NCBI RefSeq assembly: GCF_020921035.1
Contig: NC_063150.1
Location: 12,834,001 to 12,898,000 of the forward strand
Direction of reading: 5' to 3'
DNA: 64,000 nucleotides
Source: Rhodamnia argentea
Lineage: Eukaryota > Streptophyta > Magnoliopsida > Myrtales > Myrtaceae
Of the stretch, positions 12,269-23,214 are shown one piece after another (within the stretch, counting starts at the first letter, position 1; each line of letters opens with the position of its first letter). A model generated the notes under the pieces. That model saw only the letters and a program-made list of their open reading frames with translations, ran no database searches and was not told where the DNA came from. The position numbers and the translations under genes were made by a program.

Positions 12269-12592
12269 AGCTCCATTTGTTTCGCCAAAAAATGAATGAT
12301 TTAAAAAAATATTTTCCTAAAATATTACTTGTATCGCTTGAAATAATTTGTCAATGGAAAATATTTTCATTATCGACAACAATTTATGCCTAAATATTTT
12401 CGTGAGTCGGGAAAAATATTTTTCGTTTATTTATTTTAGTAAGCGAAACAAACGATCTTTTTTAAAAAAATATCATAAAAATTTTCGTGGGAAATGAAAA
12501 TATTTTTGTTTATTCATTTTTGTAAGCAATGCGAGTGATTATTTTTTAAAAATATTTTTAAATTACTCATTTTACGCGAAATAAACAGAGCA
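12269..12592. mobile_element. Tourist/Harbinger-like MITE with TTA duplication
   Basis: A 324-bp element. Left end AGCTCCATTTGTTTCGCC pairs with the reverse complement of the right end, TGCTCTGTTTATTTCGCG. It is flanked by TTA on both sides (12266-12268, 12593-12595). It is internally AT-rich and non-coding. Same terminal style as 43266-43847 and 45693-45905. Confidence 0.65.
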
Positions 12593-12595
12593 TTA

Positions 12596-15086
12596 TTAAA
12601 TGATGCACATATTTATAATTTGAAATGACAAGGTACTTTTAAATGGCTTATCTAGGCTTGCAAATCATGACGGAGGCTGCAAACAATCCTTTTTTTGCTG
12701 TCCCTACAATTTTGTGTTTCGAAAATTGAATATAGTTTCCATGAGAACCTCTACGTCTGTCAACGGAATTCTTCTTTTTTTGGATTATATGTTCCAAACC
12801 ATTCATTTTTCTCAAAATAAATAGAATATTAAACTAAAAGTGTTCACAAGGCATAGGGTCTTGTGTTGCACATTTGTATTAGAAGCCAAATCCAACTATG
12901 ATTTCGATTTAGCTTTCGTTCGATTCCTTAGACCTTTTGGGAACGTCCAACAGAAATATGATATCTTCGGACGAGGAGATCGCCAAGATGGAGTCCAAAT
13001 TCAAATCCGTCAACATATCTAGTTGGACTCATATTTACTCAAACACTTAAACCATTGAGTTAAAGATATATTAACTGATCAATACTGTACAAATTCTTCG
13101 ATTTGCAACTTCTTTAACATAATTTATATGTGCATCTCAATAAGGCCAAGCCTATTTAGGGCAAGTCAATTTAATTAGGGTGTTGATAGTGTAGTTAATG
13201 ATCATTTTTGGTACTCGTCAATACTATCTGTAATAACTAATCACAACCACCGAGTCGAATCTGCCATGAACATACGCCAGTGTGTGTCACAGTTTGTAGA
13301 TGGGGCCATAACTTCGCAAAAATGGCAAGCAGACCAACTTCGGAGCTGTCCAGCCTATGAGCAATTATGGTACGATGGGACAGCGTGAAGAATAGTTGCT
13401 CTCCTCGTTACGCACGGGAAAGGACGTTTTAGATTTCAAAACTCGTGTACGGAGATCGTTTTATTGTTAAAAATTTCAATCAGATCATTTAAGTGCTAAG
13501 TTAAAGGCAAAAAGATTATTTTGGTATTCTCGACGAAAAATTCCGATCATTCTCAATACATGTCATTTTTAATTAATTTTTGAATTTTAAGTGGTATTTA
13601 AAAAAAAATGAAGTCCACATGGACTTCAAAATTTAGAACAAAAATTAAAAATAAAATTAGATTTAAAAAAAATCAAAATAACAGAAAATTTTTAAAATAA
13701 AAACTTTATTTAAAAAAAATTGAAATAAGCTAAAAAAAATTAACAAAAAAAGCTAAAAAAAAAATTACAACAAGCCCTCGCCGCCTGATCTGCAATCCCC
13801 CTTTGTTTTTTTTTTTAAGCTTTTTTTTTTTTTAATTTTTAGCTTATTTTTCAAATTGTTTTAAATAAAAAATTTAAATTAAAAAAAATGAAATGGTGGA
13901 CCTTTGCGCGAGCCACGTCAACGTTATATATTAATAAAAAAGTGCCATATCGGATTTCCGGCAAAGCATATCAGAGTTGGCACTTAGGTAATCCATTTTC
14001 AAATAATTTTGTACTAAAGTGATCTAAAGGAAACTTTTGGCACCAAAGTGATTTATGTACATAACTTTTGACATCAAAAGTGTCTTTTTCGCTTGTTACG
14101 CACGAACATTCCAATGAATCCTTGTTCATGTTCTTGTTTCAAGAAAGTACCGCAATCGTAAAAACTCAACCATGTTGGCTCAATCCACGACGAAACAATC
14201 TCGTCCTCGTCTAGACGTGTCCTACCCAATTCGCTCTTCACTTCACGTCAAAATATCCACAATAATTTTCGATGATCAAATCAGATATTATTTTCGCTCT
14301 CCCGTTCACCATCGAATTAAAGGCGAATAAAACCTTTAATACAGAGGTTTTAATTTTGCTTCAATAATTAATGGATTTTGCTAGCATAATAATTTTTGGG
14401 TGACTGCGAAATAATAATATGTTGTATGCCATAAGTTCTTGAAAGAGTGAAACCCACTACAATTTTTAATTAATTGTCATTGTTTTTTTTTTCCCCAAAA
14501 CAAATGTTAATCTTACATTCACCCAAAAACTATGACATAATCAATTCTCCGGATTAATTTATTGATTTTGTAACATTTGAGATCACTCAAGTGTTTAGAT
14601 CTGTGTTCTTTCAACATATTGATATTAGTGTCTCTACGGGGCCATGGTGATGGGGACGTCGAACCTAGACGCGCACCACAAGTTGTTGCAAATGGAGTGA
14701 GAGATCTCAATGTGTGCTCATCATTAGTGATTGGCCGCCGAAGATTTACAGTGAGTGATCCGTTCGGGAGGGATGAATATATATTTTTAGTTGTAGATTA
14801 TACTTTGTTATTTGCTTTTTGATTTTTGTCAGAAGTTTTTTGGAATTTGCTAAACTTAAAAGATGTAACTCTCGAACTGTTACTATGTTATGAATGACAT
14901 CGTTATTTTGAGAAAAAAAATATCACTCAAGTGTTCATAGCAAAGAAAATCCCCACTTGACAAGAAACAAAAACCAAGAAATTAGGAAAAGTATTTTTCT
15001 TGCCACGTCGGTTTCTCCAACCATGCTTAAACCAATGTTCCTCCATTTCCGGTAGTGAATTAAGCGCCTTGAATCATGACGCATCT
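12596..15086. other. gene-free AT-rich spacer
   Basis: No gene. 13440-14100 contains inverted A/T-rich tracts and 'AAAGTGATC' phrases typical of decayed MITEs. 14590-14925 resembles a LINE-like 3' tail. Confidence 0.4.
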
Positions 15087-15616
15087 TGTCACAACTCCTC
15101 TAGTCCCACATTGTCTAGGAGGAGGTCTTGGGAAGCCTTTATAAGGCTTGGGTGCCCTTAGACTTGCAAGACGCGTTTTCCGGGCGTTGTATGGGCGACG
15201 CTCGGAGGAACAAAACCGTGAGGACTGTGTGTCCAAAGCGGACAATATCTTGCAAAGTGGCGCAGCGGAAGCGCGTGGGGCCCAAGGCCGTTATAGTTGG
15301 TATCAGAGCCGACCTCCGACCGCATGTGGAGCCGCAGCGGGCTCTCGCGGGTGCTAGAGGGCACGGCGGGGACGCTGTGGGACGCCGTGCCTTTGAGGGG
15401 GGGAGTTTGTCACAACTCCTCTAGTCCCACATTGCCTAGGAGGAGGTCTTGGGAAGCCTTTATAAGGCTTGGGTGCCTTTAGACTTGCAAGACGCGTTTT
15501 CCGGGCGTTGTATGGGCGATGCTAGGAGGAACAAAACCGTGATGACTGTGTGTCCAAAGCGGACAATATCTTGCAAAGTGGCGCAGCGGAAGCGCGTGGA
15601 GCCCAAGGCCGTTACA
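15087..15616 (+). mobile_element. TRIM retrotransposon (530 bp)
   Basis: Two 209-bp direct terminal repeats (15087-15295 and 15408-15616) begin TGTCACAACTCC and end TTATA/TTACA; I count about 7 differences. Three bases after the left repeat is TGGTATCAGAGCC (15298-15310), the initiator-tRNA-Met primer site. Just before the right repeat is a purine tract, GAGGGGGGGAG. The 112-bp interior codes for nothing. The flanks CATCT (15082-15086) and CACCT (15617-15621) form a 5-bp target duplication with one mismatch. This is the full anatomy of a terminal-repeat retrotransposon in miniature. It ends 188 bp before the CYP86 start codon. Confidence 0.92.
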
Positions 15617-15745
15617 CACCTACCAAAGCTTAACCCTAATTAATCCGTCTACTCGCCTTCTTAATTCTTCCATTCTCGTCTTCTAAATTTAGTTTCGGGG
15701 TCCTACGCCAACCTCTCCATTAATTTCGAATCCGCAGTTCAATTG

Positions 15746-15753
15746 TATAAATA
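15746..15753 (+). promoter_or_regulatory. TATA box of CYP86 copy 1
   Basis: TATAAATA, 52 nt before the ATG at 15805, giving a short predicted 5' leader of about 30 nt. The corresponding position upstream of the second CYP86 gene reads CATGAATA. Confidence 0.6.
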
Positions 15754-15804
15754 ATCGCTGATTACAAAGTCCCAGCAAAAAGGTGTATCAGACAACATCC
15801 GACG

Positions 15805-17498
15805 ATGACCGCAAGTCCTCTCATTTACTCCGCAATGGAGTGGCTCCAATCCCATGCACATCACGTATCGCTTTGGGATGTGACCATCGCCTTCTTGGGT
15901 TACATCATCTCCTCATGCATCGTTGAGAGGCTGACAAACAAGAACGGCCCGATGCTGTGGCCCGTCCTCGGGATCATCCCTTCCATTCCGTTCAGTCAGG
16001 ACGAGATCTACGACTGGGTGACGCGGGCCCTGGCGAAGGCCGGGGGAACGTTCTGGTACCGCGGCGTGGCCTTTGGCGGAGCCCGAGGGATCATCACGGT
16101 GGACCCCGCCAACGTCGAGCACGTGGTCCGGACCCGTTTCGGTAATTACCCGAAGGGCAAGTATTACCGGGAGAGGTTCCGTGACTTGCTTGGCGACGGG
16201 ATCTTCAACGCGGACGACGCCGAATGGAAGGAGCAGCGCCGGCTCGCTACATCGGAGATGCACTCCTCGCGCTTCGAGCGGCACTCGTACGACACCATGC
16301 GTGAGCTCGTCCACCAGAAGCTCCTCATGGTTCTGGAGGCAAGGGCCGCCGCCCCAAGAGACGATAAGCCGCCGCTTGACCTCCAAGACGTCCTTCTCCG
16401 GTTCACGTTCGACAACATCTGCAACGCGGCCTTTGGTGTTGACCCGGGCTGCCTGACCGTTGATCTGCCCGAGGTGCTCTTTGCTAGGGCGTTCGAGGAG
16501 GCCACCGAGTTTACCCTGCTCAGGTTGAGACGTATCTTATATAACAGTTGCATCACTTTTTGATTTATTTCTCCATAATGTAACTGATACAAAAAAGTAT
16601 TGTGTTTAGGTTCTTGGTGCCACCTTTTGTGTGGAAGCCCATGAGGATTCTCTCGCTTGGGCACGAGAGAAGGCTCAAGGAAGCTGTAAGGATCGTCCAC
16701 AAGTTCGCAGACAAGACGGTGTTAGACCGCCGGACGGAGCTGACCAAGCTTGGGAGGTTGAGTGATCGGTCTGACCTCCTATCCCGGCTCATGGAGGACA
16801 AGAATCACAACTTCTCCAACAAGTTCCTCAGGGATTTCTGTATCAGCTTCATCTTAGCCGGCCGTGACACGAGCTCCGTCGCTTTGGTGTGGTTCTTCTG
16901 GTTGATAGACAAGCACTCGGATGTCGAAGCCAAAGTCCTCAGCGAGATCCACCAGATCATTCTACGGCGATGCCCTCCGGTGGGTCGGGATGCGCATCAG
17001 GATGTGGTATTCACACCGGAGGAGTTGACCGACATGGTGTATTTGCAAGCCGCACTATCAGAGTCCCTGAGGTTGTACCCATCAGTCCCAATGGAGATGA
17101 AGGAGGTCCAAGAGGACGACGTGCTTCCCGATGGCACGGAGCTGAAACGCGATGATCGAGTCATGTACTGCATATTCTCGATGGCACGTATGGAGGCGCT
17201 GTGGGGGAGGGATTGCGAGGAGTTCAGGCCGGAGAGGTGGTTGAGGGACCACGGGCGGCGGATGGTGAACGAGAGCCAGTTCAAGTACGCGGTGTTCAAC
17301 GCTGGCCCAAGGCTGTGCGTGGGGAAGAAGTTCGCATTCATGCAGATGAAGATGGTGGCAGCATCAGTGCTGTGGAGGTACTCAGTGGTGGTGGCAAAGG
17401 GCCACAGGGCGGTGCCCAAGGTCACCACCACCCTCTACATGAAGTACGGGCTGCCGGTGACCCTCCGGCCGAGGGTGGTCGCCGCCAGGAAGTTATAA
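15805..17498 (+). CDS. cytochrome P450, CYP86 family (copy 1)
   Basis: Two exons, 15805-16523 and 16610-17498, with an 86-nt GT/AG intron (CAG|GTTGAG ... TTTAG|GTTC). They join in frame to 535 aa, normal for CYP86. The N-terminus carries a hydrophobic anchor (about residues 22-40) followed by a Pro-rich hinge (LWPVLGIIPSIP), so an ER-bound enzyme is expected. P450 signatures are complete: I-helix AGRDTS (about 323-328), ESLR (ExxR), FRPERW, and the heme-binding FNAGPRLCVG with Cys476. The family hydroxylates the omega carbon of fatty acids for cutin and suberin. The sequence is closest in style to CYP86B/C; the subfamily is my inference. An in-frame second Met at MEWLQ is an alternative start; the first ATG is chosen because its context aligns with the copy at 53.5 kb. 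The 3' flank to about 18.7 kb is homologous to that of the copy at 53.5 kb. Confidence 0.93.
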
Positions 17499-17950
17499 GT
17501 AATGATTCTGGTGAGTGCTTGTGGCGGGGAAGAAGCACTCCTCAAGTCATGGTTCATTGCTTACTTAAAAAAGAGTGGCAAAGAAATATCTCAAGAAGTA
17601 GTTTTGGTTTTTTGTACGTGTGTGTGGGGGTGTCTCACGATATATTACATGATTATTTATTTTAAGAAAATTCTTTTTTGATAGTGTGACATCACTGTCA
17701 GTTATTTTTTACCGTAAATCTACACACCATTACGTTTTGTATAAAGCACTCATTAATTGAAAAATCGTGAGGTAAAAAATAAGGACAGTCTTGTGAGGCC
17801 ACCGAGTTCCTTTATTTTATCAATTTTTTAAGGGGAACAAATGTGCACAACTCATGCATGACAACTTTGACATCTCTTATATAAATAACTTTTTCCGCCG
17901 ACAATAGACATAACATCAGTCCAAATCATGTCATTCGTTTGGTCGGCAAA

Positions 17951-18427
17951 GGCCCTGTTTGGTTTAGCATTGCAAATGAGCATTGGGGTTTTAAAGTCCC
18001 TTGGCCAAATGTAAATGGTGTTTGGTTCATTTTTTGGCTCATTTTGGGAGATGCAATTGCATCTCAAATGCTCTCCAAAGTCCTTTAGCAAGTACTTTAG
18101 GCTAAAAGACTTTTGTAAAATGCAACTAATTTTTTTATTATTTTAATTTTGTCACCTTCGCTTGCCGCCGCCCCCTACTGCCATCGCTGGTCGCCGCCGC
18201 AGCCGCCGGTCACCGCTGTCGGTCGCCACTTTCTTTTTTTTCAAAAAGAAAAAATATTTTACAAAGTTCATTTTTCACCAAACAATATTTACGTCAAAAT
18301 TACTTTCCAAATGTGTTTTTAAAATACAGTTTACCAAACACTACTTGCATTTTGAAAAAGGCTTTTAGCCCAAAAGTATTGGCATTTTCTCAAAGTCCCT
18401 TGGCCAAATGCTGAACCAAACAGAGCT
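17951..18427. mobile_element. Tourist-like MITE in the CYP86 copy 1 3' flank
   Basis: About 477 bp. Left end GGCCCTGTTTGGTTTAGCAT matches the reverse complement of the right end, AGCTCTGTTTGGTTCAGCAT. The core (18150-18230) is GC-rich with CCGCCG-type repeats. The homologous flank of the minus-strand CYP86 gene (around 53150-53190) lacks it, so it arrived after the duplication. The terminal duplication is eroded. Confidence 0.65.
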
Positions 18428-18430
18428 AAA

Positions 18431-18482
18431 ATCACTTGGCTATCATCTGACCAAAAAAAAAAAAAAAAATCACTTGGCTATC
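18431..18482 (+). repeat. micro-insertion, GACC-poly(A) type, with target duplication
   Basis: ATCACTTGGCTATC occurs exactly at 18431-18444 and 18469-18482. The 24 nt between are ATCTGACC plus sixteen A. Confidence 0.7.
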
Positions 18483-19794
18483 TCAAAATGAAGTTGAACA
18501 TGAGGAATTATTGCAATATGTTACATCTCGTAGGAAGATGCTTTGCCTTGCATTACTCTTCCCTTTATATCTTAATCAATTCTCAACCATCGGTGTAGGT
18601 AAATATACAACAACGGTTGAGATAGGACGAGCCACCTAATGGAGTTTCGCGTGAAGCAGAGGATCTATGTCGGTGAAATTTAGCCCTGTCAAAATGTATT
18701 CTAGAGACACCATATACCCAATAGTTGAGAACCCTTCAACCCGTACGGTTATCCTATTGGATTTTCAATATATCTCGTAATTGCCCGTTTTATATGTATC
18801 AATAGTTGAGAATCGATTGAGACATCATTATGGAGAAATAATTTGCATCCTATGACGAATTTTGGGTCGTGTTGAAGAATATAAAGCATGTCGATTTGTG
18901 CTCTATAATTAACGTTACTTAGGTTATTTTGGGTTTGTTAAGTTCAGATGATACGCAAGTTAATTAGACCTACCTAAACTCAACCATAAATACGACTCAA
19001 TTAATTAAGATGTCATCACTTTTAGGTTGGTGTAGGAGAGGGGTTGAATTGATGGACACATCGAGTATAGGCTAGTGGAGGACTAGACAAAACTAGCAAC
19101 ATAATTAAGGAGTGTTAATCGTGAAGAGATTCACAGTACCTTCCCATACGAAGAACTCCGCTTGGAATGTTTAGCAACGAGTGAATTCTCATTTTTTTTT
19201 CCAAAGATTAATATTGTAAAATTGTTGAAATAGAGACCTAGGAAGCACGTACACTCTCTGGAAGCTTCCGTGTCATGTCGGACCAGTATCGGATACCGAC
19301 ATACGTCCGACACTCTTCGATACGTGAGTCCAGCATCTCGACATGCCATTCCGACACACACGGATTCTATTTTAAACATTTTCAATAAATTAGGGGTCAA
19401 AATATAAATCTATCAAAAAAATATATACTTAAGTCATATACCCAACCACCCTAAAATTAATATACCCAATCAATTCCAAAAAACCCTAATCGTGAATTCC
19501 TAACAGAAGAAGAAGAAAAAACTCATCGCTTATCATGGATGTATAAAAATATACTACTTATCATATATATAAACACACACACACACTTAATATACAACGT
19601 GTCACGACGTCTCAGAATTCTCTATTTTTAAAAATATATATACATACCAGCGTGTTGTGCCATGTCACGTGTCGGTACTACCTAGATAGAGATGTGTCGA
19701 ATACTTTTTATACATAAAAGAACTACCCACTACTTCAAAATAGTCAAACTGATTTGCAAAGCGCACGTACCATTTAAACCAAAACACCATTTTC
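18483..19794. other. CYP86 3' flank, then gene-free spacer
   Basis: 18483-18700 aligns with the downstream flank of the minus-strand CYP86 gene (about 52950-53170). The remainder is spacer; 19240-19350 and 19610-19680 carry short CGACACG-type repeats. No gene. Confidence 0.5.
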
Positions 19795-20357
19795 TAGGGG
19801 TGAGTGGTTTCCGGTCCGGTCCGGTTCCCATCAAAAACCGGGAACCGGACTCGTGGTCCCCGTTCCCACTTTTCGGAACCATGGCCCGGACCGGCCATCC
19901 TCGGAACCGGGAACCGGACCGGACTGTCGGTCCGGTCTGGTTCCCGAGCGGTTCTAAGGATTTCCGGTCCGCGGTTCCGAAAAGTGGATACACACTTTGA
20001 TAGAAGACACGATCGAGCTCGAGGTCGAGGAAACAAGGGTCGGTGTACCACGAGCTTGGCGAAGTCAAGGCCTCTTCAATTGGCAGCTCCGGATCGAACT
20101 CTAAATGACCTAAACCTAAACAACAAGTAAACGTTAGGTTTGTTTTTTTAAAAAAAATTTAAAAAAACGGACATGTCCGGTCCAGCAAGTCCGATCCGAT
20201 CATGGGCCCTAGAATCGGGAACAGGACCGCCCGGTCACCGATTCCAATTTTAGGAACTGGGAACCGGATCGGATCCCCCTAAAATCGGGAACCGGACCAT
20301 CGGTCCCGGTTCGGTCCAGGTGGTCCCAGTTCGAGTGGTCTTTTTTGCTCACCCCTA
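19795..20357. mobile_element. hAT-type MITE with perfect 8-bp duplication (GGTCCGG family)
   Basis: A 563-bp element from TAGGGGTGAG to GCTCACCCCTA. It is flanked by CCATTTTC at 19787-19794 and exactly again at 20358-20365, an intact 8-bp hAT-type duplication. The interior is dominated by imperfect inverted GGTCCGGTTCC / GGAACCGGACC units. No transposase. Same family as 55927-56456 and the older 30442-31055. Confidence 0.85.
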
Positions 20358-20705
20358 CCATTTTCCCTTACTTTTGTGTTTCCCGCTTCACCCTTATGTA
20401 CTTATTTTCATTTGTTTAAGCCAAAACACAGTTTCTTCTCACTATCAAATTTCCCTTTGGTCTCATCTATATACTATTATAATGTTGTAATGCCGGTGCG
20501 TTTGTTTGTGGAAAAATACTTTTTGGTAATTGGTTTTTCGGATTTTCACTCGTTTGGTTCGTCAAAAATGACTTCGTCAACAAATAATAATTTTCGATCA
20601 ACGAGAAATTCATGTATAAAATTAGAAAAGTGAATTCCTAAATCTAAAAAAATAAAAATATTTTCACTCAAACAAAAGTATTGGGGGAGCTCAAGCTCGT
20701 TGGAT

Positions 20706-20752
20706 ATGGCGAGGCACAATCTCGTGCTCCGGACCCATTTCAGTAATTACTC
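20706..20752 (+). pseudogene. CYP86 pseudogene, left fragment
   Basis: A short stretch up to 20752 matches the CYP86 codons for the VEHVVRTRFGNY region (for example CTCCGGACCCATTTCAGTAA). It is cut by the copia element and resumes at 25577. The 5' part of the gene is missing. Confidence 0.7.
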
Positions 20753-21150
20753 CGTTAGTTTTTGGGGAAGCGTGAATTGATATTTGGTGAGGGTGTATTG
20801 TTTTGGCTATTTACGGCAATGAGGGAAGATCAGTAGACAAGGAAACAACTTTTATTGAGTGGAAAATGATTACAAGACTTTTGGGTGTTTGACTAGTTCT
20901 TTTCACTTTTTCTTCTCTACTTACAAGAGCACTAACAAGCCTATTTATAGGCAAATTCCACCGACATTACGATCAACATATGGTGAATACATGGCCCACG
21001 TGTCTTTATTGCTAACCATGTACACTTTGACTTGTCAACCAAGATTTTTCTACACACTCTAGACTATTCTATACTACTCCTCTGCCGTATGAGGACTAGA
21101 TATTTGAGGATTTTTCTGGATTTTTCTGGTAAATGGATCAATTCTTAACA
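20753..21150 (-). repeat. 3' LTR of the copia element
   Basis: 398 bp, TTAACA at its right edge on the plus strand. The last pol codon and stop are read from the first bases of this LTR. Confidence 0.95.
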
Positions 21151-23214
21151 CTCCTCCTTGATCCATTTACTTGATACTCCAAGCATACTTCGCGGGGCCT
21201 CAAACCTTGCTGGCGGTAGTGCTTTAGTAAATATGTCCGCAACTTGATCTTCGGTCTTACAATATTTGATCTCGATTTCTCCGTTATTTTGCACTTCTCG
21301 TATGAAGTGATATTTGACGTCAATATGTTTGGTTCTTCCATGGAAGACAGGATTCTTGGACATAGCGATCGCAGACTTATTGTCACACAATATTGGAGTT
21401 GATTCCGTCTGTTTTTCTCCAATGTCTTCTAGAATTCTTCGAATCCATATTGCTTGACTTGTAGTTGTAGCAGCGGCGACGTATTCAGCTTCTGCAGTAG
21501 GCTGTGCCACAGAGTCTTGTTTTTTGGATGCCCATGAAAATATTCCAAAGCCCAATGTGAATGCATAGCCGGTAGTGCTCCTTCTATCATCGGTTGATCT
21601 AGCCCAATCGCTATCGGTGTATCCTATGAGCTTAGCTGTTGCACTTGATCGATACCAAATGCCATAATCTGTAGTTCCTCGTAAGTATCTTAGAATTCTT
21701 TTGGCAGCTCTAAAGTGAATCTGACTTGGATCTTGCATGAACCGTGATAGTAGACTCGTTGCGTACATGATGTCCGGTCGTGTGGCGGTGAGATACAATA
21801 GACTGCCAATTAGACTTCTATAGAGTGAGGCATCAGCCTTTTTTGCTCCGTCTTCCTTTAATAGTTTTTCATTTGTTACGAGCGGTGTTGTAGCTGCTTT
21901 GCAATAATCCATCTTAAATTTCTTCAGGAGATTCTCCGCATATTTCTTTTGTGAAATGAAAATCCCTTTATTTTGATCAACTTCGATGCCGAGGAAGTAG
22001 TGCATCAAGCCCAAGTCTGTCATCTCGAAAGTCTTCATCATTTCTTCTTTGAATTCTTGAATCATTTTTTCATTATTTCCTGTGTATATGAGATCATCTA
22101 CATATAGAGAAACGATGAGAGTGTCGGACTTACCTTGGGTCTTGATGTAGAGAGTTGGTTCGCTCATGCTCCTCCTGAATCCTTGCTTGGTAAAATATTC
22201 ATCGATTCTGCTATACCACGCTCGTGGTGCTTGCTTTAACCCGTAGAGGGCCTTTTTGAGCTTCAAAACTTTTTCTTCTTGGTCTTTAACGACAAAGCCT
22301 TGTGGTTGTTCCACATAAATCTCTTCTTGAAGATATCCATTTAGGAATGCTGATTTCACATCTAATTGATGGATCTTCCATTCTTTTTGTGTTGCTAGTG
22401 CGATAAGAGCACGAATAGTATCAAGACGAGCAACGGGAGCGAAAGTTTCAGTATAGTCGATACCTGGTTGTTGCAAAAATCCTTTCGCCACGAGCCTTGC
22501 CTTATGCTTCGGGATTGATCCATCTGCATTGAGCTTCGTCTTGTAGACCCACTTGATGCCAATGATTTCTTTGTCTTCGGGGCGATCGACGAGCTCCCAA
22601 GTTTTGTTTTTCTCGATCATTGTGATCTCTTCCTCCATGGCTTTTATCCAAACTTCTTCTTTGGATGCCTCTTCATAGTTTTCTGGTTCTAAGGCAGCAA
22701 AGTTACATGTGTCATAGATTTTTCTAAGGGTTTTTACCCTTAGTATTGGAGACTCTAGAGTAGATTCTCCTTCTGTTGCTCTCGGAGAGGATGGGGGTGT
22801 TACGCCATGAGTAGTGGAGTCTGATGCTTCACCTTCTTCTTGTGCTATTGATTCCTCACGAATAGGTGGTATGTCGGGCGGGGTGACATACTTCTTTTCG
22901 ATCTTCTCATTCTCCCAATTCCAAGCAGCATTCTCGTCAAACTTGACGTCTCGGCTTATCATGAGTTTCTTAGTTCTTAGGTTGTAGACGCGATACCCTT
23001 TTGATTGGTCAACGTAGCCGAGGAATATTCCCTTTTCAGTCTTTTCATCTAGCTTGCTCCTTTTTTGAGCAGGGATGTAGACGTAGCATATGCAGCCAAA
23101 CACTTTAAGATGTTTTGCTGAAGGCTTCCGTCCGCTCCATGCTTCAACTGGAGTTTTGTTTTGAACAGCTCTAGTTGGACATCTATTTAAGATGTATACC
23201 ACAATATAGACTGC
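21145..23214 (-). CDS. copia pol, downstream part: integrase tail, reverse transcriptase, RNase H
   Basis: Open frame continuing in the same phase after the stop codon at 23215-23217; an internal ATG lies at 23202. In order: the end of integrase, the Copia-type reverse transcriptase with the catalytic YVDD motif (SLYVDDLIYTGN) and the LDVKSAFLNG motif, then RNase H (YTDSDWA, DNKSAIAMSKNPVFHGRTK, KHIDVKYHFIRE). It ends DIFTKALP... and stops two codons into the LTR. I see no other disruption. Copia elements normally make one polyprotein, so this part would need readthrough or would not be made. Confidence 0.9.
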   Translation of the reverse strand, partial: AVYIVVYILNRCPTRAVQNKTPVEAWSGRKPSAKHLKVFGCICYVYIPAQKRSKLDEKTEKGIFLGYVDQSKGYRVYNLRTKKLMISRDVKFDENAAWNWENEKIEKKYVTPPDIPPIREESIAQEEGEASDSTTHGVTPPSSPRATEGESTLESPILRVKTLRKIYDTCNFAALEPENYEEASKEEVWIKAMEEEITMIEKNKTWELVDRPEDKEIIGIKWVYKTKLNADGSIPKHKARLVAKGFLQQPGIDYTETFAPVARLDTIRALIALATQKEWKIHQLDVKSAFLNGYLQEEIYVEQPQGFVVKDQEEKVLKLKKALYGLKQAPRAWYSRIDEYFTKQGFRRSMSEPTLYIKTQGKSDTLIVSLYVDDLIYTGNNEKMIQEFKEEMMKTFEMTDLGLMHYFLGIEVDQNKGIFISQKKYAENLLKKFKMDYCKAATTPLVTNEKLLKEDGAKKADASLYRSLIGSLLYLTATRPDIMYATSLLSRFMQDPSQIHFRAAKRILRYLRGTTDYGIWYRSSATAKLIGYTDSDWARSTDDRRSTTGYAFTLGFGIFSWASKKQDSVAQPTAEAEYVAAATTTSQAIWIRRILEDIGEKQTESTPILCDNKSAIAMSKNPVFHGRTKHIDVKYHFIREVQNNGEIEIKYCKTEDQVADIFTKALPPARFEAPRSMLGVSSKWIKEEC
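21151..21159 (-). promoter_or_regulatory. polypurine tract of the copia element
   Basis: AAGGAGGAG on the minus strand, directly before the 3' LTR. Confidence 0.8.

Noticed and set aside
15128..15643. Overlapping frames of 60-98 codons before CYP86 copy 1
   Set aside because: They lie in the TRIM terminal repeats and appear twice because the repeat does.
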